A stretch of 35,555 bases of DNA from Chlamydiota bacterium. GTDB lineage: Bacteria > Chlamydiota > Chlamydiia > Chlamydiales > Parachlamydiaceae. The stretch spans positions 1-35,555 of the forward strand of contig JABDGQ010000014.1 of the NCBI GenBank assembly GCA_013285965.1. The letters are read 5' to 3'. Below are positions 25,378 to 34,307 of this stretch, piece by piece; position 1 is the stretch's first letter, and the number at the start of each line of letters is the position of its first letter. The position numbers and the translations under genes are program-made. The notes under the pieces are model-generated. The model was not told where the DNA came from. It did not search any database and saw only the letters and a list, made by a program, of their open reading frames with translations.

Positions 25378-27134
25378 TTTAATGCCCTAAGCCGCTGCAA
25401 AAGGGCTGATTGGGCAAATTCTTGCTGATAAGCGGCAATGATCTTTTCTAATCCATGTTGCATTTGATCCATTTGAGCATAGAGCTCTGTCTTTAGTTGC
25501 TCTCTATTAGATTCCAATTCTTCAAGAAGTTCTGTTTGTTGCATTCTTCTTATTTTTTGCCTACTATCACTTTCAAGAACAGCTATTTTACGTGCTACAG
25601 TAGCAAAAGTTTGTTCGATTTTCTCTACTACATCCTCAAACGTCGATTCATTTTCAGCGAGGCTGGCTGCATCAAACAAACTGTTTGTTTGCGATAGCGC
25701 ATCACAACAATTTATAATCAGTTTACGTCCACTATCATTTCGATAACCGCTAATCTCAGCGATATTGATTTTTAGATTGCGATGCGCTGATGCTTGCTCC
25801 TGGATCATTTTTTCGCGTTCGCTTAGTACTAAAGATAAGGCTTGGGCAATTTGATTTTTGATAGCATGGTCATCATTTCCAAGACCATTATGTATTTCTT
25901 TGAGGTTGTGTATCATCTGATGATAAACTTTAGCATCAACATTGATTTGTTCTTTTAGAGTGGTCAGTTTTTCAAAAAAAACTTTAAAATTTCCAAATGC
26001 CTGATCATTGAAAACTTCATTCATTTTATTTAATTCTTCGCATTTTTTCATTAATTGCGCAGCAAAAACTTGGCAAGCATCTCCTACCAATGTTACTAAA
26101 TCTATAGGTGTAGCTATGTCATCTAAATTTAATTGTTCTTCGACAGATGGAAGATTGTTGTAAATCTCTTGCATTTGAACGACTGCTTGCTCGATAACGG
26201 GATTAGGTTTAGGTATTAAATCCTTTAATTGTTGTATAAGGGTAGTTTCTTGTGGATATTTGATCGCATAGAATGCAATGATATTTTTTAATCCTACGAT
26301 CATCTGCTTCATCAGTCTATGTGTCTCCAATTTTGCTTGCGCTCTTTCAGATTCAAATTCTCGATAATCAGAAGATCTTTTTGTTTTTTTCTTATATTCT
26401 TTAGTAAATGAACCTTCGTTTTCATAACTAGCCATTTTTTTTGTAATGGCTGCAAATGTCTCTTCTATTTGTTTTACTATAGCGCTAAAAGTTGGCTGGT
26501 TTTGGGTATGATTTTGATCAGCAAAAAGAGGATTGAGTTGCTCCAAGGCACCAGCGGGATTAATTATCAATTCTTTATTTTGAAATTCGCTAATGACAGT
26601 GCTGTTTATCATAATATTAGCTGAGGCACACTCATTTTTTAACAATTTTATTAGTTTTTCGAGCTGATTTTTGGTAATCAGATCCTCATTCCCTAGTTCA
26701 TTATAAGCATTTTGCAAAGCATTTAACATTTTATGATAAACTGCCGCATCGATCTCTATTTCTTTTACAAGCTCAATCACTCTATCATAAAGTAATTTAA
26801 AGTTATTCAACTTACCATGGTTATAGTCGAGATGGAGTTGATTGATTTCTAGACATTTATCTGTAAAATTTTCTGTAAAAACTTTATAAGTACGCTCAAT
26901 TGCACCAATCAATTCTGTACTCATGTTTATATTTTCTAAATTTAATTCATTATTATTAACTAGATTGTAAAGTTCTTTAAGTTTAGCTAATGCTTTATCT
27001 GAGACTTGGTTAACTTTTTCTATATCAGGTGTGTTTTGCTGCTGGTGAGAAACGATATGTCCAAACCACGTTTTAATAGTGGTAAAAATTGATACAAGCG
27101 AATCTCTTATATAACCTATACAATTTGAAATCAT
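25371..27134 (-). CDS. Internally duplicated, mostly helical protein
   Basis: 587 aa consisting of an N-terminal amphipathic or hydrophobic segment (residues 1-28, IGYIRDSLVSIFTTIKTWF) and two homologous helical units, about residues 44-309 and 315-587. Anchors of the duplication are NNFK/GNFK (110, 381), VYHKMLNAL/VYHQMIHNL (132, 403), YNELGNED/HNGLGNDD, FAAITKKMA/FATVARKIA (227, 510) and GLKNIIAFY/GLEKIIAAY (281, 561). Charged heptad-like stretches suggest coiled coils. GGGAG precedes the ATG and a strong promoter lies 40-70 bp upstream. Secreted effector, inclusion-membrane or structural roles are possible; none is shown. Confidence 0.7.
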   Translation of the reverse strand: MISNCIGYIRDSLVSIFTTIKTWFGHIVSHQQQNTPDIEKVNQVSDKALAKLKELYNLVNNNELNLENINMSTELIGAIERTYKVFTENFTDKCLEINQLHLDYNHGKLNNFKLLYDRVIELVKEIEIDAAVYHKMLNALQNAYNELGNEDLITKNQLEKLIKLLKNECASANIMINSTVISEFQNKELIINPAGALEQLNPLFADQNHTQNQPTFSAIVKQIEETFAAITKKMASYENEGSFTKEYKKKTKRSSDYREFESERAQAKLETHRLMKQMIVGLKNIIAFYAIKYPQETTLIQQLKDLIPKPNPVIEQAVVQMQEIYNNLPSVEEQLNLDDIATPIDLVTLVGDACQVFAAQLMKKCEELNKMNEVFNDQAFGNFKVFFEKLTTLKEQINVDAKVYHQMIHNLKEIHNGLGNDDHAIKNQIAQALSLVLSEREKMIQEQASAHRNLKINIAEISGYRNDSGRKLIINCCDALSQTNSLFDAASLAENESTFEDVVEKIEQTFATVARKIAVLESDSRQKIRRMQQTELLEELESNREQLKTELYAQMDQMQHGLEKIIAAYQQEFAQSALLQRLRALKT

Positions 27135-27173
27135 ATAAAAGCACTCCCTAATAAATATTCTCTTAAAAACCTA

Positions 27174-27203
27174 ATTATAGCACTAATTAAACATATTTAT
27201 CAA
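27174..27203 (-). promoter_or_regulatory. Sigma-70-type promoter of the duplicated protein gene
   Basis: On the minus strand TTGATA (27203-27198), an 18-bp spacer and TATAAT (27179-27174). TGC directly before the -10 makes an extended -10. Transcription would begin near 27167, about 33 nt before the start codon. Confidence 0.65.
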
Positions 27204-27287
27204 TAGAAGTATAATAGGCTGAAAATAAAATAAATATTAACAACAATTTAATTAATAAAATATTTACTTGTTTTTAAAGCCGCGAAA

Positions 27288-27311
27288 TAGACTTCTTTCG
27301 AGATAAGTCTA
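27288..27311 (-). terminator. Hairpin after the Hsp70 gene (weak terminator candidate)
   Basis: TAGACTT and AAGTCTA form a 7-bp stem around a 10-nt loop, 47 bp past the Hsp70 stop. No U-run follows, so it may instead be a regulatory palindrome upstream of the next promoter. Confidence 0.3.
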
Positions 27312-27357
27312 ATATGCTTAAATTTATGAAAAATAACTGGTACTACCTAAGAAAAAT

Positions 27358-29172
27358 TTATTGGCGAATCTCAAACTCTAATTTCCAGCGTCGACCATCA
27401 TCTGCCACACACCAGAGTTCTAAAGCTCCTAATTCTGTGACTTTTGAGGTAAGATGAACCCATACTGTTTTACCTTCGATCTCTTGTTTGTCTAGAAGAG
27501 CTTCAATAGGTGATAACTCAGTTAATTCTTGTTTATAATTATGCACAACACAGCCGACTTCTGGAGAAGTACCGTCAGAAAGTAAAGCTGTTCCTCGACT
27601 AAAGAAACGAAAAGTGGCCGATTCTCCCACCACTAAAGCAAATTTTTGTTTTTCAAGTGTCCGCTCTTCACCCTCTTCCATGCCAAAGGGGACTATGCAT
27701 ACAGCACGAAGAGTCGGTTGTATTGAGGGTACAGCGGGCATCGCTTCTTCAACCCCTAAAAAATAACTACGGCTAGTACCGCTGCGTATGCGAATACCAG
27801 TACCCTGTCGTGCTATGCCATAATAGACTGCACCGCGGCTAACAGCATAGTCATAATCAGCTCCACTTAATTCTTTGACTTTTGGGGAGTGAAGAATTTG
27901 GGCCCAATTATTAAGCAGTGTTAAAAGTCGCTCTCGTAAAGCGGCAGCCTTAAATGTGCCGCCGTTGAAAAGAACTTTAGTGGGCAACATAAATTTTTCC
28001 ATATCCGCAGTGTCTGTTTCTCCACTCAATGATAAAAATTTAGCCAGCTGGCAGGCAATCCGTGCATCCTGAGCATAGGGGAGGCCGATTTGCTGCATGC
28101 CCATTCTTTTTTGTGTTTTGGATCTTATCTCAGGGGAGACTAATGGAATAAAACCCTCTATCAAAGTGGCGTAAACTTCAGCATACGTTAGTTGTGTATG
28201 CAAAACATTAGCCATAAGACGGCTACTTCTCCCCAAGAGAGTGATTTCCACATTATCCGGTGGTTCTGTACTAAGCAAACGCTCTTTTGCATCTCGACAT
28301 TGATGTATTAGCTCTTGCAGTTGCCAGCTATCGATTGTTACTCTATTTTGTTCTTCTAGTTTTTGCTTACATAGATAGGCTAAAGCTAAATCAAGATTGT
28401 CGCCACCAAGTAATAAATGATCGCCAACAGCCAATCTTTGAAGCTGTAAGGAGCCTTTATCTTCTTGCACACTAATTAGACTAAAATCGGTAGTACCCCC
28501 TCCAATATCTATTACAAGGACAACATCTCCCACTTGTAAGTACGTGCGCCAGTCAGTTTCATGTGTTTGTAGCCAAGCATAAAAAGCAGCTTGTGGCTCC
28601 TCTAATAAAATGACTTCTGGATAATTGGCATAGCGTGCAGCTTCTTGTACTAATTGTCTTGCACTTGGATCAAAAGAAGCTGGTACTGTAATCAATACCT
28701 GCTGTTTTATAAATGGGCTCTCAGGCATAGCATGATCCCATGCCGCTTGCAAATGTTTTAAAAGTTCTCCGCAAGAGTGCATTGGGCTCATCTGCAAAGA
28801 TGGATCTTCGGCTGTGAGTGGGAGAAGTTTACTGCGCCGATCAACACCACTGTGACACAACCACGATTTAGCCGAAGAAATGAGGCGATTAGGTTGCTGT
28901 GCACCTCTTTGGCGTGCATATTCGCCAATTACATACGACTGCTCACTTTGCCACGGCAACTCTTTTGTTTTAGTCTTGAGCTCTTCTGCTAAAGGATAAT
29001 AAATAAATGAGGGTAATATAAATTTTTTGTCATCAAATTGTTGCCCGCTAATTTGTGGAATATTACACAGCTCTATAGATGATGCCTCTAGCCTCTCTGT
29101 GTTGGTGGCATAAGAGAGTGTGCAATTAGTAGTTCCTAAATCAATGCCAATGATGTATGAAAGGGTTTCCAT
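27358..29172 (-). CDS. Hsp70-like ATPase (atypical DnaK family)
   Basis: 604 aa. The actin-like ATPase domain is well preserved: phosphate-1 IGIDLGTTN (residues 8-16), phosphate-2 VLVIDIGGGTTDFSL, and the adenosine motif LFNGGTFKAAALRERL. VSRGAVYYG is also kept. The C-terminal ~150 residues form a beta-rich region but lack the usual substrate-binding sequence and EEVD-like or disordered tail of DnaK, so this is not the general chaperone. The ribosome binding site AAGGA lies 8 nt before the ATG. DUF2760 is the adjacent upstream gene, a pairing I recall from other bacteria, where the two are thought to work together. The client is unknown. Confidence 0.88.
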   Translation of the reverse strand: METLSYIIGIDLGTTNCTLSYATNTERLEASSIELCNIPQISGQQFDDKKFILPSFIYYPLAEELKTKTKELPWQSEQSYVIGEYARQRGAQQPNRLISSAKSWLCHSGVDRRSKLLPLTAEDPSLQMSPMHSCGELLKHLQAAWDHAMPESPFIKQQVLITVPASFDPSARQLVQEAARYANYPEVILLEEPQAAFYAWLQTHETDWRTYLQVGDVVLVIDIGGGTTDFSLISVQEDKGSLQLQRLAVGDHLLLGGDNLDLALAYLCKQKLEEQNRVTIDSWQLQELIHQCRDAKERLLSTEPPDNVEITLLGRSSRLMANVLHTQLTYAEVYATLIEGFIPLVSPEIRSKTQKRMGMQQIGLPYAQDARIACQLAKFLSLSGETDTADMEKFMLPTKVLFNGGTFKAAALRERLLTLLNNWAQILHSPKVKELSGADYDYAVSRGAVYYGIARQGTGIRIRSGTSRSYFLGVEEAMPAVPSIQPTLRAVCIVPFGMEEGEERTLEKQKFALVVGESATFRFFSRGTALLSDGTSPEVGCVVHNYKQELTELSPIEALLDKQEIEGKTVWVHLTSKVTELGALELWCVADDGRRWKLEFEIRQ

Positions 29173-29180
29173 GTATTTTA

Positions 29181-29214
29181 TCCTTCTTAACTCACCTTAA
29201 GCATAATTTGAAGA
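29181..29214 (-). repeat. 33-bp dispersed repeat, copy B (inverted relative to copy A)
   Basis: On the minus strand reads TCTTCAAATTATGC, TT, AAGGTGAGTTAA, GAAGGA. It matches 22926-22958 with one indel and a few substitutions, and its right part includes the ribosome binding site of the Hsp70 gene. The core TAAGGTGAGTT appears again on the plus strand at about 29279-29289, where it overlaps the end of the DUF2760 gene. Confidence 0.7.
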
Positions 29215-29274
29215 ATGCTTTTAGTCTTTATGCGTAGTCTATTGCTAGGCCATGTCAAAAATTACTTGTTCAGA

Positions 29275-29808
29275 TTAGTAAGGTGAGTTTTTAATTTCTA
29301 CTTCGGCAGGGCAAATAATCTGTGCATTACCTTCTTGCATTACTTTTGGCAGAGAAAGTTTATGTGCTTTCCAACCTCTGTGCATCAGAGAACCGTTAAA
29401 TGGTGGTGTGCCTTTGACATTACCGAAAACTTTGATTTCTTCTGCTTGGTAACCTCTAGGAACCTGAATTGTTGAGCCTTCAGGTTCATCTCTTAAAGGG
29501 CGAATAGTGATTAAATCTTCGATAATCTTTCCACAATCTTGATGTATTTTGCGTGCTACTGCACCAACTTGCGCATCAGAAAAAGGGGTTAGATCTTCTT
29601 TAATAAAATCGATAAAGCGGCCAGCTTGTTGCATTTGAAAAATTAAGCGCAAATGCGATTGATCTGGTGTACGAACACCTTTAGTCGTTGTTGGCACTTG
29701 CGTTAAAAAAATATGTGCTTGCTGAGGTTCTTTAAATGCTTTAATAAAAGCTTTAATAGCTAATGATAAGCGTGTAAACCACGATTCTTTTTTGTATTGA
29801 GTACTCAT
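29275..29808 (-). CDS. DUF2760 family protein
   Basis: 177 aa. The central and C-terminal part (LRLIFQMQQAGRFIDFIKEDLTPFSDAQVGAVARKIHQDCG, then GTPPFNGSLMHRGWKA and a C-terminal PAEVEIK) is typical of DUF2760, a small domain repeatedly found beside atypical Hsp70 genes. The N-terminus is a basic helix (WFTRLSLAIKAFIKAFKEP) that might touch the membrane; no signal peptide is present. It begins 36 bp after the permease stop and ends 102 bp before the Hsp70 start. A cofactor or adaptor role for the Hsp70-like ATPase is an inference from gene order. Confidence 0.85.
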   Translation of the reverse strand: MSTQYKKESWFTRLSLAIKAFIKAFKEPQQAHIFLTQVPTTTKGVRTPDQSHLRLIFQMQQAGRFIDFIKEDLTPFSDAQVGAVARKIHQDCGKIIEDLITIRPLRDEPEGSTIQVPRGYQAEEIKVFGNVKGTPPFNGSLMHRGWKAHKLSLPKVMQEGNAQIICPAEVEIKNSPY

Positions 29809-29844
29809 CTAAAAATAATACCTGTAGTTTAGTAAATTTAAGAT

Positions 29845-31095
29845 TTAAGCTTCAGCTTTACATGCTTGCAATACAGAACATATTTGTCCAGTTTGTATTA
29901 AAATAGCTAAAATCAATACTCCGCCAAAAAAAACCAATAATCCCACTAATAAAGGTTTACCACCCCAAATACGAAATTCGTCAGGGAATTTAAGCTTATA
30001 ACGCCCTATCCAGACCATTAACACCGGTATAATGCCATTAATAATGGTATCTCCTAATCCCCCAGAAATATCTAGAGCATTTACAAATACGCGTTCAAAT
30101 TGTGCCAAAAAGAAGGCTGTAGGAACAATGATTAAGGCCCCTAAAATGATTTTTCCTTTGCCGTGACTATCGATCTTGAGACTATCGCCAAGGAAATCAA
30201 ATAGTCCCAATGTCATTCCTAAAAATGAAGTTGCTAAAGCAAAAAAAGTGAAATATTCGCCCACCATTGCCAACCATTGATTAGAGACATGGGCTTGCAT
30301 AAATTGAGTAACGGCCGTATCTGACTCCAAGGCTTCTATTAAACTATGCGGACCGGTAAGAGGGATAATCCCCAATATGACCCCTTGCCAGAATAAATAA
30401 ACAATAAAGGTAAGTGTTGTTCCACCAATAATGGCTATGCATAAAGCTTTGCTATTACGCTTTAAGTATGGTGTTAAGCTTGGTAGCATAGTTTGAAAAC
30501 TAAAAGAGGTCAGAAACAATGGTATGGCTAAGTAGGACAAAGACCACTTTTGATGGTATAAAAATTCATTTTTGATCTCTGGAATGCCAGCCGCTATCAA
30601 TGCTATATAGGCGGCAATCATAGCAATAAATAAGGTGCTATTTACTCTACTGACTAAACGATTACCACAAGTGATAACTATTCCTAATAAAAAAATAAAA
30701 AGAAAGCTTCCCCAGGTCTTAGCAATCGTAATGCCAAACCACTTGGCAAAAGCATAGCCAATTAAAACACCCCCCGCAGCTGCATAGGCAACAATAGATG
30801 CATAGCAAATAAATAAATAGACAACCCATGTAATGATTTTTCCAATGGGTCCCAAAATTGCCGAAGACATAGTGAGGATATGCGCCCCTGCATGCATCCA
30901 TAAATTAACTTCTAAAAGTAAAAGGGCTGAAGCGGTCATAGCACACCAACAAATCACCATTATAAAAGTCGAAGGCAAAAAACCGCTAATACCGGCTGTG
31001 ATTGGCAGTGCTAACATACCCCCACCAATGCAGGTACCTGCAATCAAACAAATTGCACTGAATATTTTAAACGCTTCATTGTCGGTTCGCTGCAT
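29845..31095 (-). CDS. tyrP: Aromatic amino acid permease (TyrP/Mtr family)
   Basis: 416 aa and highly hydrophobic, with about 11 predicted membrane helices, typical of the HAAAP family of tyrosine/tryptophan proton symporters. The first helix carries the glycine-rich GTCIGGGMLALPI motif. SYLAIPLFLTSFSFQTMLPSLTPYL in the middle also fits. Chlamydiae, which are auxotrophic for these amino acids, carry TyrP-type permeases. AAGGAG precedes the ATG by 10 nt. It diverges from the AAA+ gene across a 218-bp gap and is followed by DUF2760 after 36 bp. Substrate specificity (Tyr or Trp) cannot be decided here. Confidence 0.9.
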   Translation of the reverse strand: MQRTDNEAFKIFSAICLIAGTCIGGGMLALPITAGISGFLPSTFIMVICWCAMTASALLLLEVNLWMHAGAHILTMSSAILGPIGKIITWVVYLFICYASIVAYAAAGGVLIGYAFAKWFGITIAKTWGSFLFIFLLGIVITCGNRLVSRVNSTLFIAMIAAYIALIAAGIPEIKNEFLYHQKWSLSYLAIPLFLTSFSFQTMLPSLTPYLKRNSKALCIAIIGGTTLTFIVYLFWQGVILGIIPLTGPHSLIEALESDTAVTQFMQAHVSNQWLAMVGEYFTFFALATSFLGMTLGLFDFLGDSLKIDSHGKGKIILGALIIVPTAFFLAQFERVFVNALDISGGLGDTIINGIIPVLMVWIGRYKLKFPDEFRIWGGKPLLVGLLVFFGGVLILAILIQTGQICSVLQACKAEA

Positions 31096-31313
31096 TAATT
31101 TGAATCTCCTTATACAAACTATAAGCTGAGGTGCAATGTTAATTTATATTCACAAATATTTCAAACTAATTTTTTAATTTCTTTTTTTTATAAGATTAAT
31201 AGATTGAATCAAGGCTACATTTGTAGTATATATTTGTGCGGTTGATTTTTGTAACAAAGCTAATCAAACAATTAATTTATTTATTACTTTACTAATTTAT
31301 TTAGAGGTTTTTT

Positions 31314-33206
31314 ATGCAAGTGGTAACAGCGGGTTCAAATTCTCTTTTTGATTTTCATAACAAACCTTTAATCAATATATTAGAGCAGATTAAGCAACCA
31401 GAGCAATTTGCTTTTTTTAAAAATAACCCTGATAAATTAATACAGTTAATGCAGCAACAAAATTTTGTACCAGATGCGCAATTTTTTGAAGAATTATTGC
31501 AATGGGGTATGCAAGAACATGCTGCTGATATATTTGCTTTTATGATAGCCATTGCTGATCTAACTAATTTAAAGACTATTAGTCAATTAGAGAACTTATC
31601 CACTGATGCCAAAAAAAGTAGCAACTTATATCAACTGCCTTTGGAAGAATCCACATCCTACGGCCTATTGGAAACGATTGAAAATAATTTAAAAAAAGTT
31701 TTCCAGGCACCGCTGCAATTTATTCCTTCATTATTAAATATTTTTCTTGGTGCTTTTGATTTATTAAATGCCCCCAAAAGATATATGAGTTTGTGGGACA
31801 AAAATGTGTTACTAGATGTAATTTACAAATTTTTTAAAATACCTTATCACCTAGCACAAACTATACAATCTATGTTTGTGGTAACAGCACGTGTATATTT
31901 GATAGGTGTGAGTGCTATTTTTACAAGCGGAGTGGCCTTTATTTTTTTTAAAACAGTTAATCCGCGACCATATGTTTTAGTTGGTTGCAATAGGGTGGAT
32001 GGTAAAGAAACTAAAATAGGGCAACCTAAGGCCATCAAAGATATTATTGCCGCATTATTAATGGGATTAAATCCTGTTATTATTGGCCCTTCTGGTGAAG
32101 GAAAAACCAGCTTGGTTAAGTATTTAGTACAACTAAAAAATGAAGGTTGTTTACCTAAATTAATTGCCGATATGGATTTTCATGAATTAGATTGCATGGC
32201 TATGACCTCAAGCATGTCATTTGGTTGTGGTGAATTGCTAGCCAGTTTGCGTGAACAAACACGTGGACATGAAAATGGCCTATGCCTTGTTTTTGATGAT
32301 ATTTATGAATTATTGCGAAAAAGTGATGCTTATGGAGCATTGAAAGCTAATTTTTTGACCGATGAATTAGAGCGTCCGCGCTTTTTGGCCACTATGACGA
32401 TTGATAATTATCAAGCCATGTTGAAGACAGATACTGATGGTTCGTTTGAGCGACGTTTTTTTCCAATTTTACTAAATGAAATGGATGTCTCACATAATCA
32501 GTCTTTTAACCAAGCTAATAAGAGTAGTAGATCTAGCAGCGCAATTCAAATTGGTAGTGAGGATGAACACGTTGAACTAGTATTAAATGAATTAATAAAA
32601 CGAGAAGGTGGCCAGATACCTATTTGTGCAGAAGCTATAGCGCGCATACTTGAAATTTGCAAAGAAAATAAATCTTTTTTGACAAAAAATGGTGTTAATT
32701 CTAAAGCTATGCGCTTACTAGCTGTAGCCATTGGCTTGTGTAAATTTAGCTATGAATCTACTTTTTCAATCCAATTGCAAAAACTGCAGGCTAGCAAAAA
32801 TTGTCAAATTAGTAGATTAAATAGAAGTGTTATTAGTCTTGCCGATGAGAATCAAATAGCATTAAACAATAAGATTAATAGACAAATTAATGAATTGGAA
32901 GAAGAATTGGCTCGTCAAAAAATAACGGTAGCACGAATTAATGACCTGCTAAGTCAATGTCACACTTTAAAAATTACTTATTTTAATTTGTCGCATGCAT
33001 TAGCTAAAAATGTTACCTTGAGTGAAGCTGAGCAAAAAATGTATCTTTTATATAAGATATGTAACAACAAAATGAAAGCGTACGTGTCAAATTATATAGA
33101 TAAGCATCACAGTGTGGATTTCCCTTTACAAGTAGATGTAGCATTAATTAATCACGTATTTGCACAACATATGCACATTCAAGAACGGCTTAATCCGCAA
33201 GTATAA
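31314..33206 (+). CDS. Membrane-anchored ClpA/B-type AAA+ ATPase
   Basis: 630 aa with GAGG upstream of the ATG. Residues ~1-130 are helical. Hydrophobic stretches near 138-157 and 185-212 (MFVVTARVYLIGVSAIFTSGVAF) predict membrane insertion. An AAA+ module follows: Walker A GPSGEGKTS (258-266), Walker B LCLVFDD ending at Asp328-Asp329, and a sensor-1 segment FLATMTIDNY. The FERRF motif has Arg380-Arg381, closely resembling the first ATPase domain of ClpA/ClpB. A lid domain and a coiled coil (about 515-560, NRQINELEEELARQK) complete it. There is no second AAA domain and no peptidase motif. Ferrochelatase follows after 3 bp. The substrate is unknown. Confidence 0.75.
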   Translation: MQVVTAGSNSLFDFHNKPLINILEQIKQPEQFAFFKNNPDKLIQLMQQQNFVPDAQFFEELLQWGMQEHAADIFAFMIAIADLTNLKTISQLENLSTDAKKSSNLYQLPLEESTSYGLLETIENNLKKVFQAPLQFIPSLLNIFLGAFDLLNAPKRYMSLWDKNVLLDVIYKFFKIPYHLAQTIQSMFVVTARVYLIGVSAIFTSGVAFIFFKTVNPRPYVLVGCNRVDGKETKIGQPKAIKDIIAALLMGLNPVIIGPSGEGKTSLVKYLVQLKNEGCLPKLIADMDFHELDCMAMTSSMSFGCGELLASLREQTRGHENGLCLVFDDIYELLRKSDAYGALKANFLTDELERPRFLATMTIDNYQAMLKTDTDGSFERRFFPILLNEMDVSHNQSFNQANKSSRSSSAIQIGSEDEHVELVLNELIKREGGQIPICAEAIARILEICKENKSFLTKNGVNSKAMRLLAVAIGLCKFSYESTFSIQLQKLQASKNCQISRLNRSVISLADENQIALNNKINRQINELEEELARQKITVARINDLLSQCHTLKITYFNLSHALAKNVTLSEAEQKMYLLYKICNNKMKAYVSNYIDKHHSVDFPLQVDVALINHVFAQHMHIQERLNPQV

Positions 33207-33209
33207 AAA

Positions 33210-34223
33210 ATGGCAAAAACTGGTGTATTATTGGTCAATTTGGGGACACCGCGCTCTCCCAATCCTGCTGATGTTTTTACTTTTTTAAATGAATTTTTGA
33301 CCGATGCACGTGTAATGGATTTACCATGGCTCAAGCGTCAATGTTTGGTGCGTGGGCTGATAGTTCCAGCTCGTTATCGTCAATCTGCCGCTCAGTATAA
33401 ACAATTATGGACAAAAGAAGGCTCTCCTATTATCGTGCACGGGCGTGCTGTGCAAAAAGAATTGCAAAATTTGTTGGGATCAGATTTTTGCATAGAGCTT
33501 GCTATGCGTTATCAAAATCCTTCGATTGCTCATACTTTAGATCTTTTGCAAAGTCAACATCTTACTAATTTGATAATTCTGCCCTTATTTCCACAATATG
33601 CTTCTGCCACTACGGGTTCGGTACATCAATGTGTGATGCAATATTTAAAAAATTGGGCGGTATTGCCTCGATTAGTATTCATTAATGAATACTGTACCCA
33701 CGATGGTTTTATTAATGCTTTTGTGGAACGAGGCAAATCTTATGTGCAAGATCGTTATGACCATATCCTTTTCAGCTTTCATGGCTTACCGGAAAGTCAC
33801 ATAGAAAAAGCGGATTCATCAAAAAATTGTTTGAAGGAAGGGTGTTGTCAAAAACGTTCAGTGAGTAATTTTTTGTGTTACAAAGCACAGTGTAACGCCA
33901 CAGCTCAAAAAATAGCGGAGCAATTAGATTTGCAAGCATCACACTATACCATATGTTTTCAATCGCGATTGGGTAAAAAACCTTGGATCCGCCCATATAT
34001 AAGTGAGGTGTTGCAGCAATGTGCTGCCAGAGGGGATAAGCGCATATTAGTGTTTAGTCCTTCTTTTACCTGTGATTGTTTAGAAACGACCTGTGAAATA
34101 GAAATAGAATATGCACACTTGTTTAAAGAATGGGGCGGTAAAGAGTTGAAATTGGTGGAGGGGTTAAATAGCCATCCAAGTTGGATAGAGGCGCTGCGCT
34201 GTATGATTTTAGAGCAACTGTAG
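33210..34223 (+). CDS. hemH: Ferrochelatase
   Basis: 337 aa, full length. It inserts Fe2+ into protoporphyrin IX, the last step of haem b synthesis, usually at the cytoplasmic face of the membrane. Motifs: KTGVLLVNLGTPRSP at the start, LPLFPQYASATTGS, FSFHGLPESHIEKAD with the metal-binding His191, FQSRLGKKPWIRPY, and VFSPSFTCDCLETTCEIEIE with the catalytic Glu. A cluster of cysteines (CLKEGCCQKR...CYKAQC) precedes the last third, as in many bacterial enzymes. The ATG is 3 bp after the AAA+ stop without a separate ribosome binding site, so translational coupling is likely. Confidence 0.95.
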   Translation: MAKTGVLLVNLGTPRSPNPADVFTFLNEFLTDARVMDLPWLKRQCLVRGLIVPARYRQSAAQYKQLWTKEGSPIIVHGRAVQKELQNLLGSDFCIELAMRYQNPSIAHTLDLLQSQHLTNLIILPLFPQYASATTGSVHQCVMQYLKNWAVLPRLVFINEYCTHDGFINAFVERGKSYVQDRYDHILFSFHGLPESHIEKADSSKNCLKEGCCQKRSVSNFLCYKAQCNATAQKIAEQLDLQASHYTICFQSRLGKKPWIRPYISEVLQQCAARGDKRILVFSPSFTCDCLETTCEIEIEYAHLFKEWGGKELKLVEGLNSHPSWIEALRCMILEQL

Positions 34224-34254
34224 TATATGGAACAAACAGATTAGATGAAATGAT

Positions 34255-34284
34255 AGAGCAAGGGTATAATCAAACCCTTGCTCT
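34255..34284. terminator. Hairpin between convergent hemH and RRM genes
   Basis: AGAGCAAGGGT (34255-34265) pairs perfectly with ACCCTTGCTCT (34274-34284) around an 8-nt loop. It lies between the two stops. No long U-run follows on either strand, so efficiency is uncertain. Confidence 0.55.
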
Positions 34285-34307
34285 TGCGTATCATCGATTA
34301 ATGAAGA

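Noticed and set aside
31107-31145. TTGCAC-16-TATAAG promoter directly before tyrP
   Set aside because: The -10 would overlap the AAGGAG ribosome binding site, leaving no room for a leader.
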